A stretch of DNA of 64,000 nucleotides from Phenylobacterium sp. (GTDB lineage: Bacteria; Pseudomonadota; Alphaproteobacteria; Caulobacterales; Caulobacteraceae). A program made the translations under genes and the position numbers. Where the stretch lies: positions 366,984 to 430,983 of the forward strand of contig JAGOQB010000002.1 of NCBI GenBank assembly GCA_017991675.1. The letters run 5' to 3'. The notes under the pieces were generated by a model, which was not told the DNA's origin, did not search any database, and was given only the letters and a program-made list of their open reading frames with translations. Positions 24,304 through 35,542 of the stretch are shown here, one piece after another (within the stretch, counting starts at the first letter, position 1; each line of letters opens with the position of its first letter).

Positions 24304-26658
24304 ATGCCCCTGCAAGAATACGACCCGCACGGCGCCTTTCCCGGCGTGATCGGCCGCACCGCCGACGTCTCGCAGCCCGCCTGGCCGCGTCCGGTCAGGG
24401 CCAGGGCCGGCGCCCCCAACGTGCTCTTCATCGTGCTCGACGATGTCGGCTACAGCCACCTCGGCTGCTATGGCGGCCAGATCGCCACCCCGAACATCGA
24501 CGCCTTGGCCGCCGACGGCCTGCTGTTCTCGAACATGCACACCACCGCGCTGTGTTCGCCCTCGCGCTCCTGCATCCTGACCGGGCGCAACCACCATTCG
24601 AACCACATGGGCTGCCTGTCGAACGGCTCGACCGGCTTCCCCGGCTCGGACGGCTACATGCCGTTCGAGAACGGCATGCTGTCGGAAATCCTCAAGCCCC
24701 ACGGCTACAGCACCTACTGCGTCGGCAAGTGGCATCTGTCACCGGAGGAGACCAACACCGCCGCCGGTCCCTATGATCGCTGGCCTCTGGGCCGTGGGTT
24801 CGAGCGCTACTACGGCTTCCTCGGCGGCGACACGAACCAGTGGTATCCCGAGCTGGTCTACGACAATCACCAGGTCGAGCCGGAGACGACGCCCGAACAG
24901 GGCTATCATCTCACCCCCGACCTCGTGGAACGGGCCAAGTCCTTCATCGCCGACACCAAGCAGATCGCGCCGAGCAAGCCGTTCTTCCTCTATTTCGCCA
25001 CCGGCGCGGGACACTCGCCGCATCACGTCCCCAAGGAATGGGCCGACCGCTACAAGGGCAAGTTCGACGACGGCTGGGAGGCCTATCGCCAGCGGGCCTT
25101 CAAGTCCCTGCAGAGCCGCGGCGTCATCCCGCCGACCACCGAACTCTCACGGCCCGACCCCGACGTGCAGGACTGGAGCAAGCTCTCCGCCGACGAGCGG
25201 CGGCTCTATGCGCGGATGATGGAGGTGTTCGCCGGCTTCCTCGAGCACACCGACCATCACATCGGCGAGCTGATCGCCTTCCTCAAGGAGATCGGCGAAT
25301 ACGACAACACCCTGATCATGCTGGTCTCGGACAACGGCTCCAGCGCCGAGGGCGGCCCCACGGGCTCCGTCAACGAATGCCGCTTCTTCAACAACGTCGC
25401 CGACACGGTCGAGGACGGGCTCGCCCACATCGACGAGATCGGAGGCCCCACCACCTTCAACCATTTCCCGTGGGGCTGGACCCATGCCGGCAACACCCCG
25501 TTCCGCCGCTGGAAGCGCGAGACCTATCGCGGCGGCAGCACCGACCCGTTCATCGTCTGCTGGCCCAAGGGCATCAAGGCCAAGGGCCAGGTGCGCGGCC
25601 AGTACGGCCACCTGATCGACATGGTCCCGACGGTGCTCGACGCCTTGGGCGTGGCCTCACCCCAAGCCATCGCCGGCGTCACCCAGGCGCCGATGGAAGG
25701 CGTGAGCCTGAGGCCGGTCTTCGAAGACGCCAAGGCGCCGGCCACCCACATCACCCAGTACTTCGAGATGCTCGGCCACCGCTCGATCTATCACGACGGC
25801 TGGCGCGCGGTCTGTCCCTGGCCAGGCGCGTCATTCGCCGAGTCCGGCCGCAAGTTCGGCGACGAGATCAGCTACGACATGCTCACCCTGCTCGATGAGA
25901 GCGGCTGGGAACTCTACCACGTGGCCGAGGACTTCGCCGAAACCCACGACCTGGCGGCGGAGGAGCGCGGCCGGCTGATCGCCATGATCGGGACCTGGTA
26001 CAACGAGGCGGGAAAATACAACGTCCTGCCGATCGACAGCCGCGGCACCCAGCGCATCGCCCTGGAGCGGCCGAAGGTGGCCGAAGCCCAGAGCCGCTAC
26101 GTGCTCTATCCGAACACCCAATCCATCGTCGCCGCCGCCGCGCCCAAGATCCTCAACCGCCCGCACAGCTTCATCGCCGAGGTGGACATCCCCGAGGGCG
26201 GCGCAGAGGGCGTGCTGCTCTCGTTCGGCGGCAATGACGGCGGCTTCTCGTTCTACGTCCAGGACGGAAAGCTCTGCTACCTGCACAACTACCTGGCCCT
26301 GGACTATTTCTACGTGAAATCGGATCGGGTTCTGCCGAGCGGCCGCCACAGCCTTGGCATGCAGTTCGAACCGACCGGCAAGCCCGACCTGAAAAACGGC
26401 AAGGGCACGCCGGCCAAGGTCACCCTGCTGGTCGACGGCGAACAGGTCGCCGAAGGAGCCCTGCCCCACACCGTCCCGATCCGCCTCGGCCAGGGCGGCG
26501 CCATGCTCGTCGGCCTCGACGCCGGCTCGCCGGTCAGCCCGCAATACAAGCCGCCGTTCCGGTATGCCGGCAGCCTCCATCGCGTGACCGTGGATCTCAG
26601 CGGCGAACCTGTCGTCGACCACGCGGCCGAGATGCGCGCGTTCATGCGCAAGCAATAG
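24304..26658 (+). CDS. Arylsulfatase, long form, paired with BASS carrier
   Basis: A 784-residue sulfatase. The formylglycine site is Cys84 in CSPSR followed by SCILTGRNHH; metal acids are Asp46-Asp47 (VLDDVG) and the Asp in VSDNGSSAEG. The ATG at 24304 follows the carrier gene by 14 bases; the longer open frame upstream is out of frame with the carrier and is not real. There is no signal peptide. It shares the same architecture, including the C-terminal beta-rich region, with the 20943-23252 protein, so these two are paralogues diverged in place around the carrier. Confidence 0.93.
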   Translation: MPLQEYDPHGAFPGVIGRTADVSQPAWPRPVRARAGAPNVLFIVLDDVGYSHLGCYGGQIATPNIDALAADGLLFSNMHTTALCSPSRSCILTGRNHHSNHMGCLSNGSTGFPGSDGYMPFENGMLSEILKPHGYSTYCVGKWHLSPEETNTAAGPYDRWPLGRGFERYYGFLGGDTNQWYPELVYDNHQVEPETTPEQGYHLTPDLVERAKSFIADTKQIAPSKPFFLYFATGAGHSPHHVPKEWADRYKGKFDDGWEAYRQRAFKSLQSRGVIPPTTELSRPDPDVQDWSKLSADERRLYARMMEVFAGFLEHTDHHIGELIAFLKEIGEYDNTLIMLVSDNGSSAEGGPTGSVNECRFFNNVADTVEDGLAHIDEIGGPTTFNHFPWGWTHAGNTPFRRWKRETYRGGSTDPFIVCWPKGIKAKGQVRGQYGHLIDMVPTVLDALGVASPQAIAGVTQAPMEGVSLRPVFEDAKAPATHITQYFEMLGHRSIYHDGWRAVCPWPGASFAESGRKFGDEISYDMLTLLDESGWELYHVAEDFAETHDLAAEERGRLIAMIGTWYNEAGKYNVLPIDSRGTQRIALERPKVAEAQSRYVLYPNTQSIVAAAAPKILNRPHSFIAEVDIPEGGAEGVLLSFGGNDGGFSFYVQDGKLCYLHNYLALDYFYVKSDRVLPSGRHSLGMQFEPTGKPDLKNGKGTPAKVTLLVDGEQVAEGALPHTVPIRLGQGGAMLVGLDAGSPVSPQYKPPFRYAGSLHRVTVDLSGEPVVDHAAEMRAFMRKQ

Positions 26659-26722
26659 GGAGCCAAGGCGCGCCGATCCGCCGCCATCGCCGGGATTGAC
26701 CTGGCGCCGCCGATTTTCTAAT

Positions 26723-26740
26723 TTTCAGGAATTCCTGAAA
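26723..26740. promoter_or_regulatory. Perfect palindrome at the gbsR-cyd start
   Basis: TTTCAGGAATTCCTGAAA is a perfect 18-base palindrome ending four bases before the GTG start of the GbsR-like regulator, in an AT-rich 30-base patch. It is in the right place for autoregulation of the gbsR-cydABX operon, and would occlude the ribosome site in DNA or fold it in RNA. Confidence 0.6.
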
Positions 26741-26744
26741 GTTC

Positions 26745-27344
26745 GTGAAAATGAATCTCCCCCCGCTCACCCAGGCCTTCGTCCTCCACTTCGGAGAGAT
26801 GGGCAGCCGCTGGGGCATCAGCCGCACGGTCGGCCAGATCTACGCCCTGCTGTTCCTGGCCGAGGAACCGCTGAACGCCGACGACATCACCGAGAAGCTC
26901 GGCTTCTCGCGCTCCAACGTCAGCATGGGCCTGAAAGAGCTGTCGTCCTGGCGGCTGGTGAAGCTGCAGCACAAGCCCGGCGACCGCCGCGAGTACTTCT
27001 CGACGCCCGAGGACATCTGGGAGATCGTGCGCATCCTGGCCGAGGAACGGCGCAAGCGGGAGATCGACCCGACCCTATCGATGCTGCGCCAGGCGCTGGT
27101 CGAGACGCCGGCGACCGAGGGCGAACGCCACGCCCAGGCGCGCATGGCCGAGATGCACGGCCTCATCGAGCTCGTCACCCGCTGGTCGGAGGACATCCAG
27201 AAGCTCGAGACCCAGACCCTGATCCAACTGCTCGAGGTAGGCTCCAAGGTGCAAAAGGTTTTCGAGATCAAGGACCGCCTGAAGGTCGTCGCCGGCGGCA
27301 AATCGCGCCGCCGCGCCAAGTCCGGGAGCCAGGCCGATGTTTGA
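26745..27344 (+). CDS. GbsR/MarR-type winged-helix regulator
   Basis: A 199-residue regulator with a winged helix at about residues 25-85 (YALLFLAEEPLNADDITEKL, then SRSNVSMGLKEL) and a C-terminal helical, basic tail. The first possible starts are GTG at 26745 and ATG at 26751; neither has a good ribosome site. It overlaps cydA by 8 bases, so it belongs to the oxidase operon and probably controls it. The signal is unknown; in the GbsR family choline or osmolytes are effectors, which would be unexpected here. Confidence 0.85.
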   Translation: MKMNLPPLTQAFVLHFGEMGSRWGISRTVGQIYALLFLAEEPLNADDITEKLGFSRSNVSMGLKELSSWRLVKLQHKPGDRREYFSTPEDIWEIVRILAEERRKREIDPTLSMLRQALVETPATEGERHAQARMAEMHGLIELVTRWSEDIQKLETQTLIQLLEVGSKVQKVFEIKDRLKVVAGGKSRRRAKSGSQADV

Positions 27345-28764
27345 CGATGTCAGCGCGCTCACCCTGGCGCGGGCCCAGTTCGCCTTCACCGTCTCATTCC
27401 ACTTCATCTTCCCGGCCTTCTCGATCGGCCTGGCCAGCTACCTGGCGGTGCTCGAAGGGCTGTGGCTGAAGACCCGCAACGAGGTCTATCTCAACCTCTT
27501 CAAGTACTGGCTGAAGATCTTCGCCCTGGCCTTCGCCATGGGCGTCGTCTCCGGCATCACCATGTCCTACCAGTTCGGCACCAACTGGTCGGTGTTCTCG
27601 GACAAGGCCGGGCCGGTGATCGGGCCCTTGATGGCCTATGAGGTGATGACCGCCTTCTTCCTGGAGGCCGGCTTCCTGGGCGTGATGCTGTTCGGCATGA
27701 ACCGGGTGGGGCCCAGGCTGCACTACATGGCCACCCTGGCGGTGGCGATCGGCACCTTCATCTCGGCCTTCTGGATCCTCTCGGCCAACAGCTGGATGCA
27801 GACGCCGCAAGGCTTCGTCATGAACGCCGCCGGCCAGTTCGAGCCCGCGGACTGGTGGGCGATCGTCTTCAACCCGTCCTTCCCCTACCGGCTCGTCCAC
27901 ACCGTGCTCGGGGCCTATCTGACCACCGCCCTGGCGGTCGGGGCGGTCGGGGCCTGGCACCTGCTGAAGGACAAGACCAACGTCGGCGCGCGGGTGATGT
28001 TCAACATGGCCATGGGCATGATCGCCGTGGCCGCGCCGATCCAGATCTTCGCCGGCGACCTGCACGGCCTGAACACCCTGGAGCACCAGCCCGCCAAGGT
28101 CATGGCCATGGAGGGCCACTTCCAGAGCCATCCGGACGGCGCGCCGCTGATCCTGTTCGGCATCCCCGACGAGAAGGCCGCCACCGTCCATTCCGAAATC
28201 TCGATCCCCAAGGCCTCCTCGCTGATCCTCAAGCACGACCCGAACGCGCCGCTGGCCGGGCTGGACACCGTGCCGCGCGAGAACTGGCCGCACGTCGCCA
28301 TCGTCTTCTGGTCGTTCCGGATCATGGTCGGCCTCGGCATGCTGATGCTGACCCTGGGCGCCGTCAGCCTGGTCGCTCGTGTCCGCCGCAAGCTCTACGA
28401 CTGGCGCTGGCTGCACCGCTTCGCTCTGGCCATGGGGCCGGCCGGCTTCGTCGCCGTGCTGGCCGGATGGGTGACGACCGAGGTCGGCCGCCAGCCCTTC
28501 ACGGTTTACGGCCTGCTGCGCACCTCGCAGTCGGCCGCGCCGCTCGACGCGCCGGCGGTCGCCGCCTCGCTGTTGGCCTTCGTGGTCGTCTACTTCATCG
28601 TGTTCTCGGCCGGCGCCGGGTACATCCTCAAGCTGATGAGCCATCCGCCCCATCCGGGCGAGCCGGGCCTGGAGCCGACGCCGGACCACCCGGTCCGCAC
28701 CGCCGGCATCACGCCCGCCCCCGGCATCACCGTCCACCGCGCCAGCGAGGGAGACGCCTCGTGA
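27337..28764 (+). CDS. cydA: Cytochrome bd ubiquinol oxidase subunit I
   Basis: A 475-residue inner-membrane subunit that holds the three hemes and oxidises quinol while reducing oxygen. His22 (FTVSFHFIFP) is a heme ligand, as is the His in YRLVHTVLGAY. The helix with YEVMTAFFLEAGFLG carries the conserved proton/heme Glu residues. The quinol loop is short, as in CioA (cyanide-insensitive) types. The start has GGGAG 8 bases ahead and lies inside the gbsR 3' end. Its stop overlaps the cydB start (GTGA), so subunits are translationally coupled. Confidence 0.95.
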   Translation: MFDDVSALTLARAQFAFTVSFHFIFPAFSIGLASYLAVLEGLWLKTRNEVYLNLFKYWLKIFALAFAMGVVSGITMSYQFGTNWSVFSDKAGPVIGPLMAYEVMTAFFLEAGFLGVMLFGMNRVGPRLHYMATLAVAIGTFISAFWILSANSWMQTPQGFVMNAAGQFEPADWWAIVFNPSFPYRLVHTVLGAYLTTALAVGAVGAWHLLKDKTNVGARVMFNMAMGMIAVAAPIQIFAGDLHGLNTLEHQPAKVMAMEGHFQSHPDGAPLILFGIPDEKAATVHSEISIPKASSLILKHDPNAPLAGLDTVPRENWPHVAIVFWSFRIMVGLGMLMLTLGAVSLVARVRRKLYDWRWLHRFALAMGPAGFVAVLAGWVTTEVGRQPFTVYGLLRTSQSAAPLDAPAVAASLLAFVVVYFIVFSAGAGYILKLMSHPPHPGEPGLEPTPDHPVRTAGITPAPGITVHRASEGDAS

Positions 28765-29762
28765 CCCTCGACCTCCCCTTCATCTGGGCCTTCGTGATCG
28801 CCTTCGCGGTCTTCGCCTATGTCGTCATGGACGGCTTCGACCTCGGCATCGGCATCCTGTTCCCGACCTTCAAGCCCGGGCGCGAGCGCGACTCGGCGAT
28901 GAACTCGGTCGCTCCGGTGTGGGACGGCAATGAGACCTGGCTGGTGCTGGGCGGCGGGGGGCTGATGGCCGCGTTCCCGCTCGCCTACGCCCTCGTGCTG
29001 CCGGCCCTCTACGCCCCGATCATCGCCATGCTGCTGGCGCTGATCTTCCGCGGCGTGGCCTTCGAGTTCCGCTGGCGTGATCCGGCGCACCGGCCGTTCT
29101 GGGACTTCGCCTTCACCGCCGGATCGGTGGTCGCCGCGTTCGCCCAGGGCGTGACCCTCGGCGCGCTCCTCCAGGGGATCACCGTCGAAGGCCGCCAGTA
29201 CGCCGGCGGCTGGTGGGACTGGCTGACCCCGTTCAGCCTGCTCACCGGCGTCAGCCTCGTCGTCGGCTACGCCCTGCTGGGGGCGACCTGGCTGGTCATG
29301 AAGACCGAGGGCGCCATGCAGGCCCACATGCGGCGCATGTCCGGCTGGCTCGGCGCCGCCACGATCCTGTTGATCGCGGTGGTCAGCGCCGTCACCCCGT
29401 TCCTGGAAGGCGCCTATTACGAAAATTGGTTCGCCTGGCCGAGCGTGCTGCTGACCGCCCAGGTGCCGCTGCTGGTGCTGATCGGCGCGGTGCTGTTCTT
29501 CCGCAGTCTGCGCAAAGGCCATGAGCGCTGGCCCTTCCTGCTGGCGCTGGCCCTCTTCGGGCTCAGCTTCGTCGGGCTTGGGGTCAGCATGTTCCCCTAT
29601 GTCGTGCCCGGCGCGGTGACCATCTGGCAGGCCGCGGCCCCCGACTCCAGCCTGCTGTTCATGCTGGTCGGTGCCTCGGTGCTGATCCCGATCATCCTGG
29701 CCTACACCGGCTACGCCTACTGGGTGTTCCGCGGCAAGGTCGGCCACGAAGGCTATCACTGA
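28761..29762 (+). CDS. cydB: Cytochrome bd ubiquinol oxidase subunit II
   Basis: A 333-residue membrane subunit without heme, the structural partner of CydA. The typical N-terminus is present: FVIAFAVFAYVVMDGFDLGIG, then the VWDGNETWLVLGGGGLMAAFP motif (here split for length: WDGNETWL and LMAAFPLAY). The start is GTG at 28761, overlapping the cydA stop by four bases. Its TGA stop overlaps the ATG of the 38-residue gene at 29762. Confidence 0.95.
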   Translation: MTLDLPFIWAFVIAFAVFAYVVMDGFDLGIGILFPTFKPGRERDSAMNSVAPVWDGNETWLVLGGGGLMAAFPLAYALVLPALYAPIIAMLLALIFRGVAFEFRWRDPAHRPFWDFAFTAGSVVAAFAQGVTLGALLQGITVEGRQYAGGWWDWLTPFSLLTGVSLVVGYALLGATWLVMKTEGAMQAHMRRMSGWLGAATILLIAVVSAVTPFLEGAYYENWFAWPSVLLTAQVPLLVLIGAVLFFRSLRKGHERWPFLLALALFGLSFVGLGVSMFPYVVPGAVTIWQAAAPDSSLLFMLVGASVLIPIILAYTGYAYWVFRGKVGHEGYH

Positions 29763-29878
29763 TGGCCGCCCCCTCCTCCCCCGCCTGGCGGCGGCTGGCC
29801 TGGTTCGTCGGCCTCTGGCTGGCCGGCGTCCTGACCGTCGGCGCGGTCAGCTACCTGATCCGCGCCTGGCTGCTTTGA
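29762..29878 (+). CDS. Small DUF2474-type membrane protein of the bd oxidase
   Basis: A 38-residue protein with one transmembrane helix: a charged start (WRRLAWFVGLWLAGV) then a hydrophobic run ending in RAWLL. The ATG overlaps the cydB stop (TGATG), so it is translationally coupled. DUF2474 proteins sit after cioAB/cydAB in many Proteobacteria, and small subunits such as CydX stabilise the oxidase; the same role is likely here. It is easily missed because it is shorter than usual gene-call limits. Confidence 0.85.
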   Translation: MAAPSSPAWRRLAWFVGLWLAGVLTVGAVSYLIRAWLL

Positions 29879-29969
29879 TGAGGGCGCCTCGCCCCCTGCG
29901 CGTATCTGTCCATGGGCGGGGCTCCCCCGCCCTGCGGGGGCCACGCTTTTGAGTAACGGTGTTGAATTG

Positions 29970-30443
29970 ATGAGTTCGTCGAACCCCGCCCCCGACCGGC
30001 GGCGCCTGCTGCTGGCGGCGTCCGCCCTGCTGCTGACGGCCGGCTGCGCCCAGGCCGCCCCGCCGCTCGACCTGGTGGTCTACAAGACGCCCTGGTGCGG
30101 TTGCTGCAAGGGCTGGATCAGCCACATGGCCAAGGCCGGCTTCAAGCCGACCGTGCACGAGGTCGAAGACCTCACCCCGATCCGTGACAAGCAGGGCGTG
30201 CCCTTCGAGCTGTCGTCCTGCCACACCGGCCTGATCGGCGGCTATGTCGTCGAGGGCCACGTGCCGCCCGCCGACGTGCTGCGGCTGCTCAAGGAACGCC
30301 CCAAGGCGCTCGGCCTCACCGTGCCGGGCATGCCGATCGGCTCACCGGGCATGGAAAGCCCTGACGGCCGCACCGAGGTCTACGCCACCCTCTTGCTGCT
30401 CGACCGCTCGGGCAAGACGCGGGTCTTCGCCCGCCACGGCTAG
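29970..30443 (+). CDS. DUF411 metal-binding lipoprotein
   Basis: A 157-residue protein. ATG at 29970 is preferred to TTG at 29949 because it gives a standard signal peptide; the lipobox is LTAG-Cys26, so the mature protein is a lipoprotein. The CGCC motif at residues 43-46, within the TPWCGCCKGW segment, and Cys in LSSCHTGLIGGY are the hallmark of DUF411, a family linked to copper handling. It stands 91 bases after the bd oxidase genes, possibly on a separate transcript. Its stop codon overlaps that of the convergent ScfR gene by two bases within GCTAGC. Confidence 0.85.
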   Translation: MSSSNPAPDRRRLLLAASALLLTAGCAQAAPPLDLVVYKTPWCGCCKGWISHMAKAGFKPTVHEVEDLTPIRDKQGVPFELSSCHTGLIGGYVVEGHVPPADVLRLLKERPKALGLTVPGMPIGSPGMESPDGRTEVYATLLLLDRSGKTRVFARHG

Positions 30444-31849
30444 CTGAGCGAGAACGGCACGATCGAACGCTCGGTGCGCGAGACGCGGAAGCTGCGGTCC
30501 ACCGGCGGGAACGCCCGTTGCAGGCAGTCGTCGCGCTCGCAGATCCGGCAACTGACCCCGATCCGGGCCGGCGGGCCCTTCAGGTCGACGCCGTCGGAAT
30601 AGACGATGGCGTCGGCATACTCGACCTCGCAGCCCAGCCCCAGGGCGTAGCGGCGATCCGGCGTGCCGTGGCCGCCAGACCGCTTCAGCACGCTCCAGGC
30701 CAGGCACAGATAACGCGCGCCGTCCGGCATCTCGGCCACCTGGGTCAGGATGCGGCCGTCGCGCCCGAACGCCTCGTGCACGTTCCACAGCGGACAGGTG
30801 CCGCCGAACCGCGCGAACTGGAACCGGGTGGCGCTGTGGCGCTTGGTGATGTTGCCGGCCGGGTCGACCCGTACGAAGTAGAACGGCACCCCGCGGGCGC
30901 TGGGCCGCTGCAGGGTGCTTAGGCGGTGGCACGTCTGCTCGAAGCTGGACTGGAAGCGCAGGGTCAGGGCGTCGATATCGTGCCGCAGCTCCTGCGCCGC
31001 CTGCCGGAACGCCTCATAGGGCAGCACCAGCGCCCCGGCGCCATAGTTGGTCAGGCTGATCCGGCAGATATCGACCGCCGCCGGACTGCGCAGCTCGGAG
31101 GCCGCCAGTTCGGCCTCAATGATGTCCCCCAGCTCGGCGGCGACCACGTGGCAGGCCATCTGGAAGGTCCGCGTCTCGGCCGGCTGCGCCATGTTCAGCG
31201 TCAGCTCCCGCCGCTCCGGATCGTAGCGGCGCATCAGGTCGCTCTCGGCCACCCGCCGTACGACGACCTGCAGCTTGTCGCGCAGATAGGCCTCCAGCGC
31301 GCTCTCCAGCGGGATTTCGGGGGCCAGGCCGCACCGGCCGTGAAGTTGCTCGGCCGCCACGTCCAGCGCGTGGATGTAGTTGTTCTTGTAGTGGAAGTAG
31401 TCGCGCACCTCCTCATAGGGCAACTGCGCGCTGGCCGCGACCGTCTCGTCCAGGGCCAGGGCCTCGTCGGTGGCGCTCAGCCGCTCGCCGGCCCGCCGGT
31501 GCGCCCGGTGCAGATCCAGGTAGTGCCGCGCGAAGCTCGGCGCATTGGTCACCACCAGCTTCAGCTCCGCCAGCGACGGCGCGGGCGCGTCGACGGCGCT
31601 CTCCGCCGTCGCCTCGCGCAGGTCGGCGATCATCCGCTGATCGTCGTCGGCGTCGAGCGATGCGGCGTCCACATCGAACACTCGCATCATCGAGATCAGC
31701 ACTCGCGCAGTCACCGGCCGCTGGTTGGCCTCGATCTGCGAAAGGTAGCTGACCGACACCCCAAGCCTTGCCGCGCAAGGCTCCAGCTTCCAACCCCGCC
31801 CCTCGCGCAGGCGGCGCACCTTTGGTCCGACGAACAACTTTTGCGACAT
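30440..31849 (-). CDS. ScfR/PccR-type short-chain acyl-CoA regulator
   Basis: A 469-residue regulator. It has an XRE helix-turn-helix at about residues 10-57 (LGVSVSYLSQIEANQRPVTA), a middle domain related to the ImmA/IrrE peptidase fold but without a clear HExxH (ACHVVAAELGD stands in its place), and a Cys-containing C-terminal domain (CPLWNVHEAF, CRICERDDC). This layout is that of ScfR-family regulators such as PccR of Rhodobacter, which senses propionyl-CoA and controls pcc. It is divergent to pccB. I take ATG 31849 rather than TTG 31855. Regulation of the pcc genes is inferred from family and position. Confidence 0.88.
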   Translation of the reverse strand: MSQKLFVGPKVRRLREGRGWKLEPCAARLGVSVSYLSQIEANQRPVTARVLISMMRVFDVDAASLDADDDQRMIADLREATAESAVDAPAPSLAELKLVVTNAPSFARHYLDLHRAHRRAGERLSATDEALALDETVAASAQLPYEEVRDYFHYKNNYIHALDVAAEQLHGRCGLAPEIPLESALEAYLRDKLQVVVRRVAESDLMRRYDPERRELTLNMAQPAETRTFQMACHVVAAELGDIIEAELAASELRSPAAVDICRISLTNYGAGALVLPYEAFRQAAQELRHDIDALTLRFQSSFEQTCHRLSTLQRPSARGVPFYFVRVDPAGNITKRHSATRFQFARFGGTCPLWNVHEAFGRDGRILTQVAEMPDGARYLCLAWSVLKRSGGHGTPDRRYALGLGCEVEYADAIVYSDGVDLKGPPARIGVSCRICERDDCLQRAFPPVDRSFRVSRTERSIVPFSLS

Positions 31850-31894
31850 TTGCAACTTCGCAGAATGTAAATTTGTGAAGCGTGTTTTTCACAA
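31840..31894. promoter_or_regulatory. Repeats and dyad in the scfR-pccB divergent promoter
   Basis: Three TTTGC/TTCGC steps at 31840-31844, 31849-31853 and 31857-31861 span the scfR start codon. A dyad TTGTGAA/TTCACAA lies at 31873-31894 with an 8-base spacer. TTTGC-containing sites recall the TTTGCAAA motif described for PccR, though the spacing here differs. The region is AT-rich and fits a joint promoter/operator for both directions. Confidence 0.5.
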
Positions 31895-31971
31895 TAGCGC
31901 CTCTATTCACATGACGTCACCTGCCCTGGCGCCTATCGCAGGTCCGCGCCTGCTTTCGATGGCGCGCAGAC

Positions 31972-33555
31972 GTGAAGGCCAGGCCCGTGAATTCCATCGT
32001 CCGCAACCTCGCGCCGACGGGCGCCAAGCACATCCTTGACGAGCTTGAGAAGCGCCGTGGCGAGGCGCGTCTGGGCGGGGGCGAGCGGCGGATCGCCAGC
32101 CAGCACGGCAAGGGCAAGCTGACCGCGCGCGAGCGGCTGGAACTGCTGCTGGACGAGGGCTCGTTCGAGGAGTTCGACATGTTCGTCGAGCACCGGGCGG
32201 TGGACTTCGGCATGGCCGACAACAAGGTGCCCGGCGACGGGGTGGTGACCGGCTGGGGCAAGATCAACGGCCGGCTGGTGTTCGTGTTCTCCAAGGACTT
32301 CACGGTGTTCGGCGGCTCGCTGTCGAACGCCCACGCCCGCAAGATCGTCAAGGTGCAGGAGCAGGCGCTGAAGGTCGGAGCCCCGATCATCGGCCTGTTC
32401 GACGCCGGCGGGGCGCGGATCCAGGAGGGGGTCGACGGCCTGGCCGGCTATGCCGACATCTTCCTGCAGAACACCCTGGCCTCGGGGGTGATCCCGCAGA
32501 TCAGCGTGATCATGGGGCCCTGCGCCGGCGGCGACGTCTATTCACCGGCGATCACCGACTTCATCTTCATGGTGAAGGACACCTCCTACATGTACGTGAC
32601 CGGCCCGGACGTGGTGAAGACCGTCACCCACGAGGAGGTCACCCACGAGGAGCTCGGCGGCTACCGGGTGCATGCGATCAAGTCGGGGGTCGCCGACGGG
32701 GCGTTCGAGAACGACCTGGAGGCGCTGACCCAGGTGCGGCGGCTGGTCGACTTCCTGCCGCTGTCGAACCGCGAGAAGCCGCCGACGCGCGAGAGCTTCG
32801 ATGCGCCCGACCGGCTCGAGCCCTCGCTCGACAGCCTGGTGCCGGCCAATCCCAACAAGCCCTACGACATGAAGGAGCTGATCCTGAAGGTGGTCGACGA
32901 GGCCGACTTCTTCGAGATCAGCCCGGAGTTCGCCAAGAACATCATTTGCGGCTTTGGCCGCATCGAGGGGGCCAGCGTCGGCGTCGTCGCCAACCAGCCG
33001 CAGGTGCTGGCCGGGGTGCTGGACATCGATAGCTCCAGGAAGGCCGCCCGCTTCGTGCGCTTCTGCGACGCCTTCGAGATCCCGCTGGTCACCCTGGTCG
33101 ACGTCCCCGGCTTCATGCCCGGCACCCGCCAGGAGCAGGGCGGGCTGATCCGCCACGGGGCCAAGCTCCTCTTCGCCTACGCCGAGGCCACCGTGCCCAA
33201 GGTCACCCTGATCACCCGCAAGGCCTATGGCGGGGCCTATGACGTGATGAGCTCCAAGCACATCCGCGGCGACCTCAACTACGCCTGGCCCTCGGCGGAG
33301 ATCGCGGTCATGGGCGCCAAGGGCGCGGTCGAGATCATCTTCCGCTCCGAGATCGGCGACCCCGAGGCCATCGCCGCCCGCGAGGCCGAGTACAAGGAAC
33401 GCTTCGCCAATCCGTTCGTCGCCGCTTCCCGCGGCTATATCGACGATGTCATCATGCCCCACTCCACCCGCCGCCGCATCGCAGGCGCGCTCAAGAACCT
33501 CCGGGGAAAGCAACTCGCCAATCCCTGGAAGAAACACGACAACATCCCGCTGTAG
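31972..33555 (+). CDS. pccB: Propionyl-CoA carboxylase beta chain (carboxyltransferase)
   Basis: A 527-residue carboxyltransferase, moving CO2 from biotin to propionyl-CoA to give methylmalonyl-CoA. Two crotonase-like halves are evident, with acyl-CoA and biotin oxyanion holes in the [13 protein letters not shown] and [12 protein letters not shown] segments. The start is GTG at 31972 or GTG at 31987; neither has a strong ribosome site. The opening ([10 protein letters not shown]) is that of the family. pccA follows after ten bases. The mutase needed for the next step is not in the window. Confidence 0.95.
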   Translation: MKARPVNSIVRNLAPTGAKHILDELEKRRGEARLGGGERRIASQHGKGKLTARERLELLLDEGSFEEFDMFVEHRAVDFGMADNKVPGDGVVTGWGKINGRLVFVFSKDFTVFGGSLSNAHARKIVKVQEQALKVGAPIIGLFDAGGARIQEGVDGLAGYADIFLQNTLASGVIPQISVIMGPCAGGDVYSPAITDFIFMVKDTSYMYVTGPDVVKTVTHEEVTHEELGGYRVHAIKSGVADGAFENDLEALTQVRRLVDFLPLSNREKPPTRESFDAPDRLEPSLDSLVPANPNKPYDMKELILKVVDEADFFEISPEFAKNIICGFGRIEGASVGVVANQPQVLAGVLDIDSSRKAARFVRFCDAFEIPLVTLVDVPGFMPGTRQEQGGLIRHGAKLLFAYAEATVPKVTLITRKAYGGAYDVMSSKHIRGDLNYAWPSAEIAVMGAKGAVEIIFRSEIGDPEAIAAREAEYKERFANPFVAASRGYIDDVIMPHSTRRRIAGALKNLRGKQLANPWKKHDNIPL

Positions 33556-33565
33556 GTCGCGCTTT

Positions 33566-35541
<1,976 letters not shown>

Positions 35542-35542
<1 letters not shown>

